This document shows positions 18,189 to 28,274 of a DNA stretch of 64,000 bases, in pieces. The position numbers and the translations under genes were made by a program. This DNA comes from Erwinia_E haradaeae_A. GTDB lineage: Bacteria > Pseudomonadota > Gammaproteobacteria > Enterobacterales > Enterobacteriaceae. The stretch lies in assembly GCF_900698965.1 (NCBI RefSeq), contig NZ_LR217725.1, forward strand, positions 806,001 through 870,000. Direction: 5' to 3'. The notes under the pieces were generated by a model. The model made no database searches. It saw only the letters and a program-made list of their open reading frames with translations, and was not told the DNA's origin. Positions within the stretch are counted from its first letter, which is position 1; each line of letters begins with the position of its first letter.

Positions 18189-20051
18189 TTATACATTATC
18201 ACGACGACGTGATATATACTTGCCATCGTTAGCATTACCAAAACGACGCTCACTTTTGCGCTCAGTAGTATAGCGATTACCTCCTTTATCAGAAGGCGTG
18301 CTTAATCCGATACACGAAGAAACAGTACCAGAGCTACGCTCATGGATACGATCCTTATTACGACTTATATAACGCGGTTGTATATCACCAATGAGTTTTA
18401 TATTCATTGGTTTATTAAGAATATGTGTTCTAGCGATATTCTGAAGAATTGTATGTGAGATATCTTTTGGTAGCTCAATAGTTGAATATGTACTAAATAG
18501 TTTAATATGACCAATCTCACGACTGCTAATATTACCTTCATTCACCATTGCACCAACAATATGACGCACTTCTATGCCGTTATCACGACCTAAGTCAATA
18601 CGATATAATCGTATATTACTATTTTCTTTACGAAAACGACTGGAGTGTTCTAAAGAACGCACACCACGATCTAAACGATCAACGCGCCGTTCATTAATGT
18701 CTCGATGCTCTCGACGCATACGCTGTTGCGGTGGATCCACAGGAACAATAAGTGGTCGTTCACCTTGCGCCATTTTTAATAGTGCTGCAGCCAAGGTTTC
18801 TATGTCTCTTGTATCTTTAGGTTGTATTTTAAATAGCAAAGCTCGATATTCTTCTAGATCACCATCGGCTAGTTGTTTTTTTACTTTTTCGGAAAAGCTA
18901 GCTAAACGACGCTGAGATAAGATTTGCGTATTTGGGAGCTCAACTTCAGGAATATGCAACTTCATATTACGTTCAATATTACGTAACAAGCGACGCTCAC
19001 GAGACTCTACAAAGAGAAGAGCTCGTCCTCTACGACCTGCACGACCGGTGCGCCCAATACGATGCACATAAGACTCTACATCCATTGGAATGTCATAGTT
19101 AATTACAAAGCTAATACGTTCAACATCTAAACCACGTGCGGCAACATCAGTGGCAATTAAAATATCTAAGCGACCGTCTTTTAAGCGTTCCAGTGTTTGC
19201 TCACGTAGCGCTTGATTCATATCACCATTTAGCGCAGCACTATTATAGCCACTGCGTTCAAGCGCTTCAGAAACTTCTAATGTTGCATTTTTAGTACGTA
19301 CAAAAATAATTACAGCATCAAAATCTTCAGCTTCTAAAAAACGGGTCAGCGCATCTGTTTTTCGACCATAGACAGGCCAATAGCTCTGATGAATATCTGG
19401 CCTTGTGGTAATATTCGATTGAATACGTATTTCTTGTGGATTTTTCATAAAACGTTTAGTAATACGGCGAATCGCTTCTGGCATTGTAGCAGAAAACAAT
19501 GCAGTCTGATGAGTATCTGGAATCTGAGACATAATCGTTTCTACATCTTCAATAAAACCCATGCGAAGCATTTCATCAGCCTCATCTAATACTAATCCAC
19601 GCAAATGAGATAGACTTAATGTGCCACGTTTCAGATGGTCTAGTAAACGACCTGGTGTGCCGACTACAACTTGCGGACCCTGACGAAGGGCGCGTAACTG
19701 AATGTCATAACGTTGCCCCCCATAAAGCGCTACGGTATGAACACCTCTCATATTTTTAGAGAATGCCGCTATAGCTTCGGAGACTTGCATGGCTAGCTCA
19801 CGAGTAGGTGCCAATACTAAGATTTGAGGAACTTTTATAGTTGAATTAATGTTATGTATTAGTGGTAATGCAAATGCTGCAGTTTTCCCACTACCAGTCT
19901 GCGCCATACCTAGTACATCTCTTCCGGCTAAGAGATGAGGAATACATTCAGCTTGAATAGGAGATGGTTTAATATAACCCATGCTGTTTAAAGACTTTAA
20001 AAGGTCTTCTTTTAGACCTAGGGAAGAAAAAGTAGTATGGGGATTCGTCAT
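18189..20051 (-). CDS. deaD: ATP-dependent RNA helicase DeaD (CsdA)
   Basis: DeaD is a cold-shock DEAD-box helicase in ribosome assembly and mRNA decay. From the ATG at 20051 the product starts MTNPHTTFSSLGLKEDLL, aligning gap-free with E. coli DeaD; longer in-frame starts at 20060 and 20078 exist. It shows the Q motif (KPSPIQAE), Walker A (AQTGSGKT), DEAD box (VLDEADEML), SAT, and the HRIGRTGRAGR motif VI. The C-terminal RNA-binding domain (LYRIDLGRDNGIEVRHIVGA) is kept, and the arginine-rich tail is shorter and less repetitive than in E. coli. It ends the greA-to-deaD block, next to the nlpI remnant. Confidence 0.96.
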   Translation of the reverse strand: MTNPHTTFSSLGLKEDLLKSLNSMGYIKPSPIQAECIPHLLAGRDVLGMAQTGSGKTAAFALPLIHNINSTIKVPQILVLAPTRELAMQVSEAIAAFSKNMRGVHTVALYGGQRYDIQLRALRQGPQVVVGTPGRLLDHLKRGTLSLSHLRGLVLDEADEMLRMGFIEDVETIMSQIPDTHQTALFSATMPEAIRRITKRFMKNPQEIRIQSNITTRPDIHQSYWPVYGRKTDALTRFLEAEDFDAVIIFVRTKNATLEVSEALERSGYNSAALNGDMNQALREQTLERLKDGRLDILIATDVAARGLDVERISFVINYDIPMDVESYVHRIGRTGRAGRRGRALLFVESRERRLLRNIERNMKLHIPEVELPNTQILSQRRLASFSEKVKKQLADGDLEEYRALLFKIQPKDTRDIETLAAALLKMAQGERPLIVPVDPPQQRMRREHRDINERRVDRLDRGVRSLEHSSRFRKENSNIRLYRIDLGRDNGIEVRHIVGAMVNEGNISSREIGHIKLFSTYSTIELPKDISHTILQNIARTHILNKPMNIKLIGDIQPRYISRNKDRIHERSSGTVSSCIGLSTPSDKGGNRYTTERKSERRFGNANDGKYISRRRDNV

Positions 20052-21064
20052 GTAGTACATATGCCTCTTAGCTTTCATCGGCCAGTCTACATAACTCGTC
20101 GTGAAAATTATTAGTTATTTTCATTAAAAAGTGTGAACCGGCTCAAGTTAATGGTTTGAATAAACTAAAAACCTCATTTATAAAATACTTATTATGCAAA
20201 ATTTAGAGACATGAATAACTTAATATCAGGTTACTCTTGTTATTACTATCTAATAAAAGTCTCTTATGTCTCTCTAAGGCAGTATCTGCTAGATTAATTG
20301 TTATCTGATAAGTAATTAGATATTAATCCAATGATTAGATTCTAAAGATAAATACTATTTCTTAAAAATCCTTCTATTTCTTCCATTTTAGGGTGACTTA
20401 TTTTATTTTAATACAGTGTGGTATAATTGAGATATTTAGAATATTGAATATACTTCTCTATTTTATTTAGATTGATTTTGACTCGACTAGTAGCTTTTCA
20501 AAAAAATGCGGAAATCGATTTATAGTTAAATATAAATAATTATTTCTTGTTCAGTGTTTACCTTGAAAATCTCAGCAAGAATCTCCTGAACCTTCTGTTC
20601 ACTTAGAAGAAATTAGTATGTATACATCATGATACACACACAGTGTTTCGAGAAAAACTTTTATCATCGATTCTCAATACATGTCATAAAATAGCATTTT
20701 TATGCTATATCTATGCATTTTATGCTATATCTATATCATATCTAAGCTTAATACACCATACAATATCAGTACACTATTTTACTACCTCTACCTCCACATC
20801 ATTACCATAGGTGCAACTAAATGCCTATACTAGGCAGGAGCTGCACACGTGCTAGACCTTATGCTTTGCTATTCGTATCATCACCTGATACAATCAGAGA
20901 CATCCTGCAAATATCTATAATCTCTTCAGAAAGAAATAAACATATTTCATGATATGTTATCGATAGAATCATGAACAGAGAACATTGGTGAAATACTATC
21001 AAAATAAATAGACTGTGTCTTTATGACAAAGTTTATGATTCTATAGGATTATCTATGATAATGT
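20052..21064. other. Intergenic region deaD-pnp (former nlpI)
   Basis: These 1.0 kb lie between pnp and deaD, where nlpI belongs. Remnants are listed separately. A 17-nt sequence is directly repeated at 20698-20714 and 20718-20734, a tandem duplication with a 20-bp period. Confidence 0.6.
20239..20927 (-). pseudogene. nlpI: Remnant of nlpI (lipoprotein with TPR repeats)
   Basis: NlpI is an outer-membrane lipoprotein adaptor for peptidoglycan endopeptidases. On the minus strand from 20927 the DNA reads EEIIDICRM, like QEVILARM near the NlpI N-terminus. A little further (about 20820-20875) it reads NSKA*GLAR, like DSLGLRALAR. Near the far end GLISNYLSDNN matches YLGKYYLSLGD, and ALERHKRLLLD (20248-20280) matches FVEHRYALLEL. 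Order, strand and position between pnp and deaD are as in E. coli. Each match is short and judged by eye, so confidence is moderate. The gene is clearly non-functional. Confidence 0.55.
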
Positions 21065-23149
21065 TTACTGTATAGCGTCTTTTATACTTAAACGCACACG
21101 ACCCTGTCTATCAATTTCTAATACTTTTACTGGAATCTCCTGACCAACTTTCACATAGTCAGTGACTTTTTCAATACGTTTATCAGCTATCTGAGAGATA
21201 TGCACTAAACCTTCTTTACTGCTACTAATCGCAACGAAGGCACCAAAATCAACAACACGTGTCACCTTCCCATTATAAATACGACCCACTATAATTTCTG
21301 CAGTGATCTCCTCAATACGACGAATAGCGTATTGCGCTTTTTCATCATTATTGGCTGCGATTTTGATTCCACCATTATCGTTAATTTCAATGCTAGTTCC
21401 CGTTTCCTCGGTTAGTGCCCGAATTACTGAGCCCCCTTTACCGATCAAATCTTTTATTTTATCAATACTGATCTGCATGCTATGCATGCGAGGCGCAAAC
21501 TGTGATAAGTTATCACGAGGCTTACTAAGCGCCTGATCCATAACGCTAAGAATGTGTAAACGCGCACCCTTGGCCTGAGCGAGAGCAACGTTCATAATTT
21601 CACGCGTAATCCCTTCAATTTTTATATCCATCTGAAGTGCACTAATTCCCTCTCTGCTGCCTGCTACTTTGAAATCCATATCACCTAAGTAATCTTCATC
21701 ACCTAGAATATCAGAGAGGACTACAAAATTGAGATCATCTTTTACCAAACCCATAGCGATACCGGCTACTGCAGACTGAATAGGTACACCAGCATCCATT
21801 AATGCTAAGGATGCACCACAAACAGATGCCATAGAAGATGAACCATTTGATTCGGTGATTTCAGAAACTACGCGTACTGTATAAGGAAAAGAATCTCCTT
21901 TTGGCATTACCGAAAGAACACCGCGTTTAGCTAAACGACCATGCCCAATTTCACGCCGTTTAGGTGAACCGACAGTGCCGATTTCACCAACAGAGTATGG
22001 AGGAAAATTATAGTGGAACAAGAAATTGTCAGTACGTTCCCCCATCAATTCATCCAGGTTTTGCGCATCACGCGCAGTCCCTAGTGTAGCGGTGACCAAT
22101 GCTTGAGTTTCACCACGAGTGAATAATGCTGACCCATGAGTACGCGGCAGTATACCCGTACGTATATCTAAAGCACGAATCATGTCTTTTGCGCGACCAT
22201 CAATTCGCGGTTCGCCACGCAGAATACGATTACGCACGATATTTCTTTCTAAAGAGTATAGATAAGCATTAACTCCATAAAGATCTAAGTCTGGATTGTC
22301 TGCTAATATTTCTGCACTTACTTCAGATTTAATCCGGTTTATCTGAATATATCGCTCCTGCTTTTGAGTGATATGGTAAGCCTCACTTAAACGAGATGTA
22401 GCTAACTTATCTATACAAACACGCAATGTATCATTAAGAATTTCTGGGTTCCAATCCCACTTCGGTTTTCCTGCTAAAGCGACTAAAGAATTAATATTTT
22501 CAATTACGACCTGTTGTTGATCATGTCCAAATGCTATGGCGTCCAAAATTTGATCTTCGTTTAATAACGCAGCTTCAGATTCAACCATTAAGACTGCTCT
22601 TTTAGTGCCAGAAACTACTAAATCTAGCGTACTTTCTTTTAACTCATCACTGGTTGGGTTTAAAACGTACTGATTATTAAGATAACCAACACGTGCAGCA
22701 CCAATTGGTCCGTTAAAGGGCAAACCGGATAAGGCTAAAGCGGCAGAAGCACCAATCATCGCAACAATATCTGGGTTCACTTGGGGATTGATAGAGACTA
22801 CGGTAGCAATCACCTGAACTTCGTTAAAAAATCCCGCTGGAAACAACGGTCGAATTGGACGATCAATTAAACGTGAGGTGAGCATTTCATTTTCACTTGG
22901 ACGCCCTTCACGCCTAAAAAAACTACCAGGTATGCGACCAGCAGAATAAGTACGCTCTTGGTAGTTTACAGTCAGGGGAAAAAAGTTTTGACCTGATTTT
23001 GCTATTTTTTCTCCAACTACCGTGACGAATACCGTCGTGTCGTCCATGCTAATCATTACAGCTGCAGTAGCCTGACGCGCCATCATTCCAGTTTCAATAG
23101 AAATTATATTTTTACCATATTGAAATTTTTGTACAATCGGGATAAGCAA
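21065..23149 (-). CDS. pnp: Polyribonucleotide nucleotidyltransferase (PNPase)
   Basis: PNPase is a trimeric 3'-5' phosphorolytic exoribonuclease. The start is TTG at 23149, preceded by AAGGA; a TTG start is also what I recall for E. coli pnp. The 694-residue product keeps two RNase PH domains (the second with ESNGSSSMASVCG), the KH domain (DLIGKGGSVIRALTEETG) and the S1 domain (GKVTRVVDFGAFVAI). E. coli has 711 residues: the acidic, alanine-rich C-terminal tail is missing here, a mild trimming. It follows rpsO, as in E. coli, with a 278-bp leader that could form the RNase III stem used in pnp autoregulation, though I did not verify one. Confidence 0.97.
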   Translation of the reverse strand: MLIPIVQKFQYGKNIISIETGMMARQATAAVMISMDDTTVFVTVVGEKIAKSGQNFFPLTVNYQERTYSAGRIPGSFFRREGRPSENEMLTSRLIDRPIRPLFPAGFFNEVQVIATVVSINPQVNPDIVAMIGASAALALSGLPFNGPIGAARVGYLNNQYVLNPTSDELKESTLDLVVSGTKRAVLMVESEAALLNEDQILDAIAFGHDQQQVVIENINSLVALAGKPKWDWNPEILNDTLRVCIDKLATSRLSEAYHITQKQERYIQINRIKSEVSAEILADNPDLDLYGVNAYLYSLERNIVRNRILRGEPRIDGRAKDMIRALDIRTGILPRTHGSALFTRGETQALVTATLGTARDAQNLDELMGERTDNFLFHYNFPPYSVGEIGTVGSPKRREIGHGRLAKRGVLSVMPKGDSFPYTVRVVSEITESNGSSSMASVCGASLALMDAGVPIQSAVAGIAMGLVKDDLNFVVLSDILGDEDYLGDMDFKVAGSREGISALQMDIKIEGITREIMNVALAQAKGARLHILSVMDQALSKPRDNLSQFAPRMHSMQISIDKIKDLIGKGGSVIRALTEETGTSIEINDNGGIKIAANNDEKAQYAIRRIEEITAEIIVGRIYNGKVTRVVDFGAFVAISSSKEGLVHISQIADKRIEKVTDYVKVGQEIPVKVLEIDRQGRVRLSIKDAIQ

Positions 23150-23427
23150 AATTAGTTCCTTAATATTAAGTCTTGGGTATAGTACCTATTATGACTAGGT
23201 CGACTTGCATAGAATATTATATCACTTTTTGATATAAACATATCAATAGCTTCAACTAAAACAGTCATTAGACTATAAAGTTTTTTTCTTATCTCTTATC
23301 AAAAGATCATCATTCACTACAGTGATACTAAATGATAAAGATATCATCTATCTCTCACTCTTCTAGCGCTTCAAGAAATAAGTCAGTCTCCTGAGAGACT
23401 CATGAATATGATCAGACAACGCTATAA

Positions 23428-23697
23428 CTAGCGTCGTAAACCTAGGATATCAATCAATCGAGTATAACGAGAAATCTTTTGACGTTTGAGATAATCTAGC
23501 AACTTGCGACGCTTTGATACCATACGCAGCAAACCTCGACGACTATGATGATCTTTCTTATGCTGAGAGAAATGACCCTGTAAATGGTTAATCTGGGAAG
23601 TCAGAAGTGCAATTTGCACTTCTGTTGCGCCACTATCATGAGAATGACGACCAAAATCAGAAATAATTTGTGCTTTCATTCTAGTGTTTAGAGACAT
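23428..23697 (-). CDS. rpsO: 30S ribosomal protein S15
   Basis: S15 is a primary 16S rRNA-binding protein of the central domain. The 89-residue product has the E. coli length. The blocks HDSGATEVQIALLT, HKKDHHSRRGLL and the ending YTRLIDILGLRR are diagnostic. It lies between truB and pnp, the ancestral order. E. coli S15 represses its own translation through a pseudoknot at the start; the sequence upstream is AT-rich and I could not confirm such a fold. Confidence 0.97.
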   Translation of the reverse strand: MSLNTRMKAQIISDFGRHSHDSGATEVQIALLTSQINHLQGHFSQHKKDHHSRRGLLRMVSKRRKLLDYLKRQKISRYTRLIDILGLRR

Positions 23698-24031
23698 AAA
23701 ATAACTCCAATTTTTCTAAAATCTATACAAGGACTCTAACTTCTAATACATTATATCAAAATACATTAACTAAAATAGATTATGTGAGAACATTTAGCAT
23801 GATAAAATTAATATATAAACATTTATGATTGTTTTAGAATGATTGTAGTATGGAATAATCACTTCATCTTTAGTTAAAGGTAACAACTCTAATCAGATCA
23901 CAGCAACACGCCCTTAACCTTGCATGTTAGCAAAAAAACGCAAATAGACATAGTCAGCATTGTTAATAACTTTAACAAAGTGTACATGTTATACAACGCT
24001 TCCGATTATCTCTTAATATTGCATACACTAT
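23698..24031. other. Intergenic spacer truB-rpsO
   Basis: These 334 bp are longer than the E. coli spacer and should contain the rpsO promoter (minus strand). I see no convincing element apart from AT-rich sequence. Confidence 0.4.
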
Positions 24032-24976
24032 CTAAGAAGAAGATCTAGATAAGAGCCTACGTGGTACCAATAGACTATTATTGATAATCTCTGCTATTCC
24101 AACAAAATTAGACTCCACTCCTTCAGTTACGCGAACTAAGCCATTGGCTGGAGCATTCACTAATGATACTAAGCAACCATTTTTCAAATATCGAGCCATA
24201 ATACTTGACAAATTAACCGATGGATAATGAGCGATCGGACTATCCATAGGCATCAACAGAGAATCAAGAAGGTTTTGTGATCTAGAGTCGATATCTTTTT
24301 TGTCATTAAGTATAGCCTTAAGAGACTGCATAGTAATCATCTGGGTCGTAAGATAATTAGAAACCTGTAAGCGACGTAAATAGCACACATGTGCACCACA
24401 GCCTAGTTTTTCACCAAGGTCATCGATGATAGTTCGAATGTATGTTCCTTTTGATACACGCAGATCTAGCTCTAATTCATTTCCCTCATAGCGTATACAT
24501 TGTAGCATACTCACCGAAATCTTGCGTGATTTACCTGGAACATGCACTCCTGCACGTGCATACTCGTATAATTTACGTCCCTTATATTTTATCGCTGAGT
24601 ACATGGGTGGAATTTGCTCTGTGTCTCCACAAAAACTATCTAGAACCTCCTCAAGCATATTAGCATTAAACGTCACTGGACGTTCGCTTAATAGCACACC
24701 ACTTACATCTGCTGTATCAGTCCTTTGCCCGAGTCGGGCAATCACACGATAATGTTTATCTGCATTCAATAAATATTGTGCAAACTTAGTGGACTCACCT
24801 AAACAGATAGGCAGCATACCTGTTGCTATTGGATCCAGTGAGCCAGTGTGTCCTGCCCGCTTCGCATTATATATGCGCTTAACTTGTTGCACAGCCTGGT
24901 TTGAGGAGATGCCGTAAGGTTTATCTAAAAGCAGAACTCCATGAACATTACGACGCGGATCATAAGAATCGCTCAT
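24032..24976 (-). CDS. truB: tRNA pseudouridine(55) synthase
   Basis: TruB makes pseudouridine 55 in the T-loop of tRNAs. The 314-residue protein matches E. coli TruB in length. The catalytic Asp48 lies in GHTGSLDPIATGMLP, preceded by the LLLDKPYGISSN motif near the N-terminus; KGTYIRTIIDDLGEKLG is the conserved substrate-binding segment. A divergent PUA-like C-terminus is kept. Its ATG overlaps the rbfA stop by four bases (ATGA), implying translational coupling in the nusA-infB-rbfA-truB operon. Confidence 0.97.
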   Translation of the reverse strand: MSDSYDPRRNVHGVLLLDKPYGISSNQAVQQVKRIYNAKRAGHTGSLDPIATGMLPICLGESTKFAQYLLNADKHYRVIARLGQRTDTADVSGVLLSERPVTFNANMLEEVLDSFCGDTEQIPPMYSAIKYKGRKLYEYARAGVHVPGKSRKISVSMLQCIRYEGNELELDLRVSKGTYIRTIIDDLGEKLGCGAHVCYLRRLQVSNYLTTQMITMQSLKAILNDKKDIDSRSQNLLDSLLMPMDSPIAHYPSVNLSSIMARYLKNGCLVSLVNAPANGLVRVTEGVESNFVGIAEIINNSLLVPRRLLSRSSS

Positions 24977-25389
24977 GATTGCAATGAGCCTAGTACCAAT
25001 GCTTGTTCTTCTAACAGTTGATTCCCTTTATCACCTTGAGTGACATTAGTAACTAATTTAGCAATACGCATGCCTGTTAATAGGGAATCATCATGGTAAA
25101 AACTAAGCTTAGGGGTCATTCTAATATTTATTGCTTGACTCAATAAAGTACGTATATGACTAGCAGCCCCAGATAAAATTTGTAAATTAAATGCTATTTC
25201 TACTTTATTTTTATCCTGAAGAAATGTCACAAATACCTTTGCATATGCTAAATCGCGAGACACGTTCACACTAGATACAGTAATCATTCTGTCTAACCGT
25301 GGATCTCTTATTTTAGACTGAAGAATAATTGCGATCTCTCGTTTAATCTCTTGAGAAATGCGTTTCAGTCGATCAAATTCTTTTGCCAT
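24973..25389 (-). CDS. rbfA: 30S ribosome-binding factor A
   Basis: RbfA is a KH-fold assembly factor needed for 16S rRNA 5' maturation, especially in the cold. The product has 138 residues (E. coli 133). The N-terminus AKEFDRLKRISQEIKREIA and the internal DRMITVSSVNVSRDLAYAKV are typical. It follows infB after 137 bp and overlaps truB by four bases. With rimP eroded in this genome, RbfA is one of the few remaining dedicated 30S assembly factors seen here. Confidence 0.96.
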   Translation of the reverse strand: MAKEFDRLKRISQEIKREIAIILQSKIRDPRLDRMITVSSVNVSRDLAYAKVFVTFLQDKNKVEIAFNLQILSGAASHIRTLLSQAINIRMTPKLSFYHDDSLLTGMRIAKLVTNVTQGDKGNQLLEEQALVLGSLQS

Positions 25390-25526
25390 TGGTAAATCTC
25401 TATATACTTCGCTGAGTTATACGCGATTCTATTAATGTTTAATATTAATCTTAATCAGAACGCCGATTTTATGCTGCTATACATTCTAATATCTGGCATA
25501 TCTTTAGTATCTTATCAATTATTGAG

Positions 25527-28250
25527 TTATTCAGCGATAGTTCGCTGAATCTCAAGAATTTCAAACACTTCAATCGTATCACCGATATGTACATCATTAT
25601 AATTTTTTACACCAATACCACATTCTATGCCATTACGAACTTCACTAACATCCTCTTTGAAGCGACGTAAAGATTCTAGCTCACCTTCATAAATTACTAT
25701 ATTATTACGCAAAACACGGATTGGATTATGACGCTTAATAATTCCTTCCGTGACCATGCAACCAGCAATAGCGCTAAATCGAGGGGATTTGAATACATTA
25801 CGTACCTCTGCTAAACCTATAATCTGCTGTTTATACTCAGGCCTTAGCATACCGCTCATAGCTAGTTTTACTTCATCAATGAGGTGATAGATTACAGAAT
25901 AGTAACGCAGATCTAAGTTTTCCTCATCAACTATTCGCCGTGCTGTCGCGTCAGCGCGAACATTAAAACCTACTAAAATCGCACTAGATGCAGCTGCCAG
26001 TGTAGCATCAGTTTCAGTAATGCCGCCCACACCAGAACCAATAATCTTTACTTGTACTTCTTTACTAGACAGTTTCACTAAAGATTCTGAAATTGCTTCG
26101 ACTGAACCCTGCACGTCGGCCTTTAATACAATATTCATTTCAGATGTCTTGCCTTCTGAAATGTCAGAAAACATCTTTTCTAGCTTTACTTTCTGTTGTC
26201 GAGCTAGTTTTACTTCACGGAATTTACCCTGTCGATACAGTGCCACTTCACGTGCCTTCTTTTCGTCACGTACTACTGTTGCTGTATCACCAGAAACCGG
26301 TACACCAGACATACCAAGAATCGCAACTGGAATAGATGGCCCTGCTCTTAACACTTCTCTACCAATCTCATCCCGCATACCACGAATTCGCCCATACTCC
26401 AAACCACACAGAACAATGTCACCTTTCTTAAGTGTGCCTTCTCTTACTAGAATCGTCGCTACTGGACCTCGTCCTTTATCTAAAAAGGACTCAATAACTA
26501 CACCACCTGCCATGCCTTCATGTGCTGCAGTGAGTTCTAAAACTTCCGCTTGTAGTAAGATAGCTTTTAAAAGGTCATCAATGCCAGTACCAAGTTTAGC
26601 AGAAACATTGATAAAAATATTATCACCTCCCCACTCCTCCGGGATAACTCCATATTGTGTTAATTCTTTTTTAACGCGCTCTGGATCAGCTTCCGCCTTA
26701 TCACATTTATTTACTGCAACTAAAACAGGTACGCTGGCTGCTTGCGCATGCTGAATTGCCTCGGCAGTCTGGGGCATAACACCATCGTCCGCAGCCACCA
26801 CTAGAATCACAATATCTGTAATTTCCGCACCACGCGCCCTCATAGCAGTAAATGCTGCATGACCTGGTGTATCCAAAAACGTTATCATACCATTTGTAGT
26901 TTCGACGTGATACGCACCAATATGCTGAGTAATACCACCCGCCTCACCTCGCGCTACTTTAGTAGACCGAATATAATCTAGTAATGAAGTTTTACCGTGA
27001 TCTACATGACCCATAATAGTCACAACTGGTGCCCGGGCTTTACGTATAACATTAGTGTCACGATCACTCATTAAGGCAGCTTCTAGCGCATTTTCACAAC
27101 GTAATGTAACTTTATGACCCATATCCTCTGCTACTAATTGTGCAGTATCCTGATCAATAACCTGATTAATTGTTGCCATAGCGCCCAATTTCATCATAGC
27201 TTTAATTACTTGAGAACCCTTCACAGCCATTTTGTTAGCTAATTCTGCTACAGTAATAGTTTCACCAATAATAACATCTCGATTAATAATCTGAACCGGT
27301 TTATTAAAACTCTGATGTAACAAACTCGTTTTGCGCTTTCCAAACTTTCCACCACGTATTTGTGCACGTGCTTCTTCGCGATCAGTTTTGGCTTCTGCGT
27401 GCTTGTTGCCTTTTTTGCGCACATGACCCTTGCTTGTTCTTATAGTGCGGCTACGACGATCACCTTCAACTTGAGCGTCATTTTCATCTTCGGCTGCACG
27501 CGCATGTGTTGAAGTAGTCAGATGGTAATCTGTAGCATCTTCAATATCTTTTATTACTGACGTCCATTCTTCACCTTTCTCTTCTGCCATTTGACGTGCC
27601 GCTTCCGCTACTTTCTTGGCAGCTTTCTCGATCTTACGATGCGCTTCTTCCTCAGACTTGCGTTTCAATTCGGCAGATTGTGCTTCGCGACGAGCTTTCT
27701 CAGACTGAGAAACACGTAATCCATCATCAGGTTCTTGTGTGCGGCCTTGATCTTTATCGATCATTTGAGATTTAGATTTATTAGATTTTTCAGATTTTGC
27801 TAAAATAATATCTGGACGTTGTGTATGTTTTTGCACATTAGATTGAACTGTAACTTTAGGCTGATTATTTCCTAACTCTGTTAGGATACGCTTTTCCTGT
27901 GCGACTGTATCTTCCTGTTTAGTGCAGGCAATGGTTTCTCCTCGTTCAGACGAAGACAGAATACTCTTTGTATATGTGCGTTTTTTACGTACTTCAATAT
28001 GTACCGACTTACTTTTACCTCCGGTGCCAAGAATATTTAAAGTGCTTCGCGTCTTACGCTGTAAAGTTAATTTACTAGATCTAGCATCATAGTCGTGATT
28101 TAGATAAGAAAGTAGCATTTCTTTTTCACGCTGACTCACAGAGTCGTGCGTAGACTTTTTCATCCCCGCATCAGAAAATTTCTGAACTAGGCGTTCTATT
28201 GGCATTTGAATCTCTGCTGCTAACGATTTTATAGTTACATCTATTGTCAT
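25527..28250 (-). CDS. infB: Translation initiation factor IF-2
   Basis: IF-2 is the GTPase that brings initiator fMet-tRNA to the 30S subunit. The 907-residue product (E. coli 890) has the N-terminal IF2_N domain (residues 1-50), a long charged, Lys/Glu/Arg-rich linker (about 100-320), a second IF2_N-type segment (VAELANKMAVKGSQVIKAMM), and the G domain with GHVDHGKTSLLDYI near residue 415, DTPGH and NKCDKAEAD. The C-terminal fMet-tRNA-binding part ends YNDVHIGDTIEVFEILE. Full retention of the variable linker is notable in a reduced genome. It begins 24 bp after nusA in the same operon, with GGGA upstream of its ATG. Confidence 0.98.
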   Translation of the reverse strand: MTIDVTIKSLAAEIQMPIERLVQKFSDAGMKKSTHDSVSQREKEMLLSYLNHDYDARSSKLTLQRKTRSTLNILGTGGKSKSVHIEVRKKRTYTKSILSSSERGETIACTKQEDTVAQEKRILTELGNNQPKVTVQSNVQKHTQRPDIILAKSEKSNKSKSQMIDKDQGRTQEPDDGLRVSQSEKARREAQSAELKRKSEEEAHRKIEKAAKKVAEAARQMAEEKGEEWTSVIKDIEDATDYHLTTSTHARAAEDENDAQVEGDRRSRTIRTSKGHVRKKGNKHAEAKTDREEARAQIRGGKFGKRKTSLLHQSFNKPVQIINRDVIIGETITVAELANKMAVKGSQVIKAMMKLGAMATINQVIDQDTAQLVAEDMGHKVTLRCENALEAALMSDRDTNVIRKARAPVVTIMGHVDHGKTSLLDYIRSTKVARGEAGGITQHIGAYHVETTNGMITFLDTPGHAAFTAMRARGAEITDIVILVVAADDGVMPQTAEAIQHAQAASVPVLVAVNKCDKAEADPERVKKELTQYGVIPEEWGGDNIFINVSAKLGTGIDDLLKAILLQAEVLELTAAHEGMAGGVVIESFLDKGRGPVATILVREGTLKKGDIVLCGLEYGRIRGMRDEIGREVLRAGPSIPVAILGMSGVPVSGDTATVVRDEKKAREVALYRQGKFREVKLARQQKVKLEKMFSDISEGKTSEMNIVLKADVQGSVEAISESLVKLSSKEVQVKIIGSGVGGITETDATLAAASSAILVGFNVRADATARRIVDEENLDLRYYSVIYHLIDEVKLAMSGMLRPEYKQQIIGLAEVRNVFKSPRFSAIAGCMVTEGIIKRHNPIRVLRNNIVIYEGELESLRRFKEDVSEVRNGIECGIGVKNYNDVHIGDTIEVFEILEIQRTIAE

Positions 28251-28274
28251 TCTGTCCCTTCCTGCTACAGTTGA

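Noticed and set aside
25527..28250. Long plus-strand frames opposite infB, nusA and ftsH
   Set aside because: They are shadows of highly conserved minus-strand genes and have no independent support.
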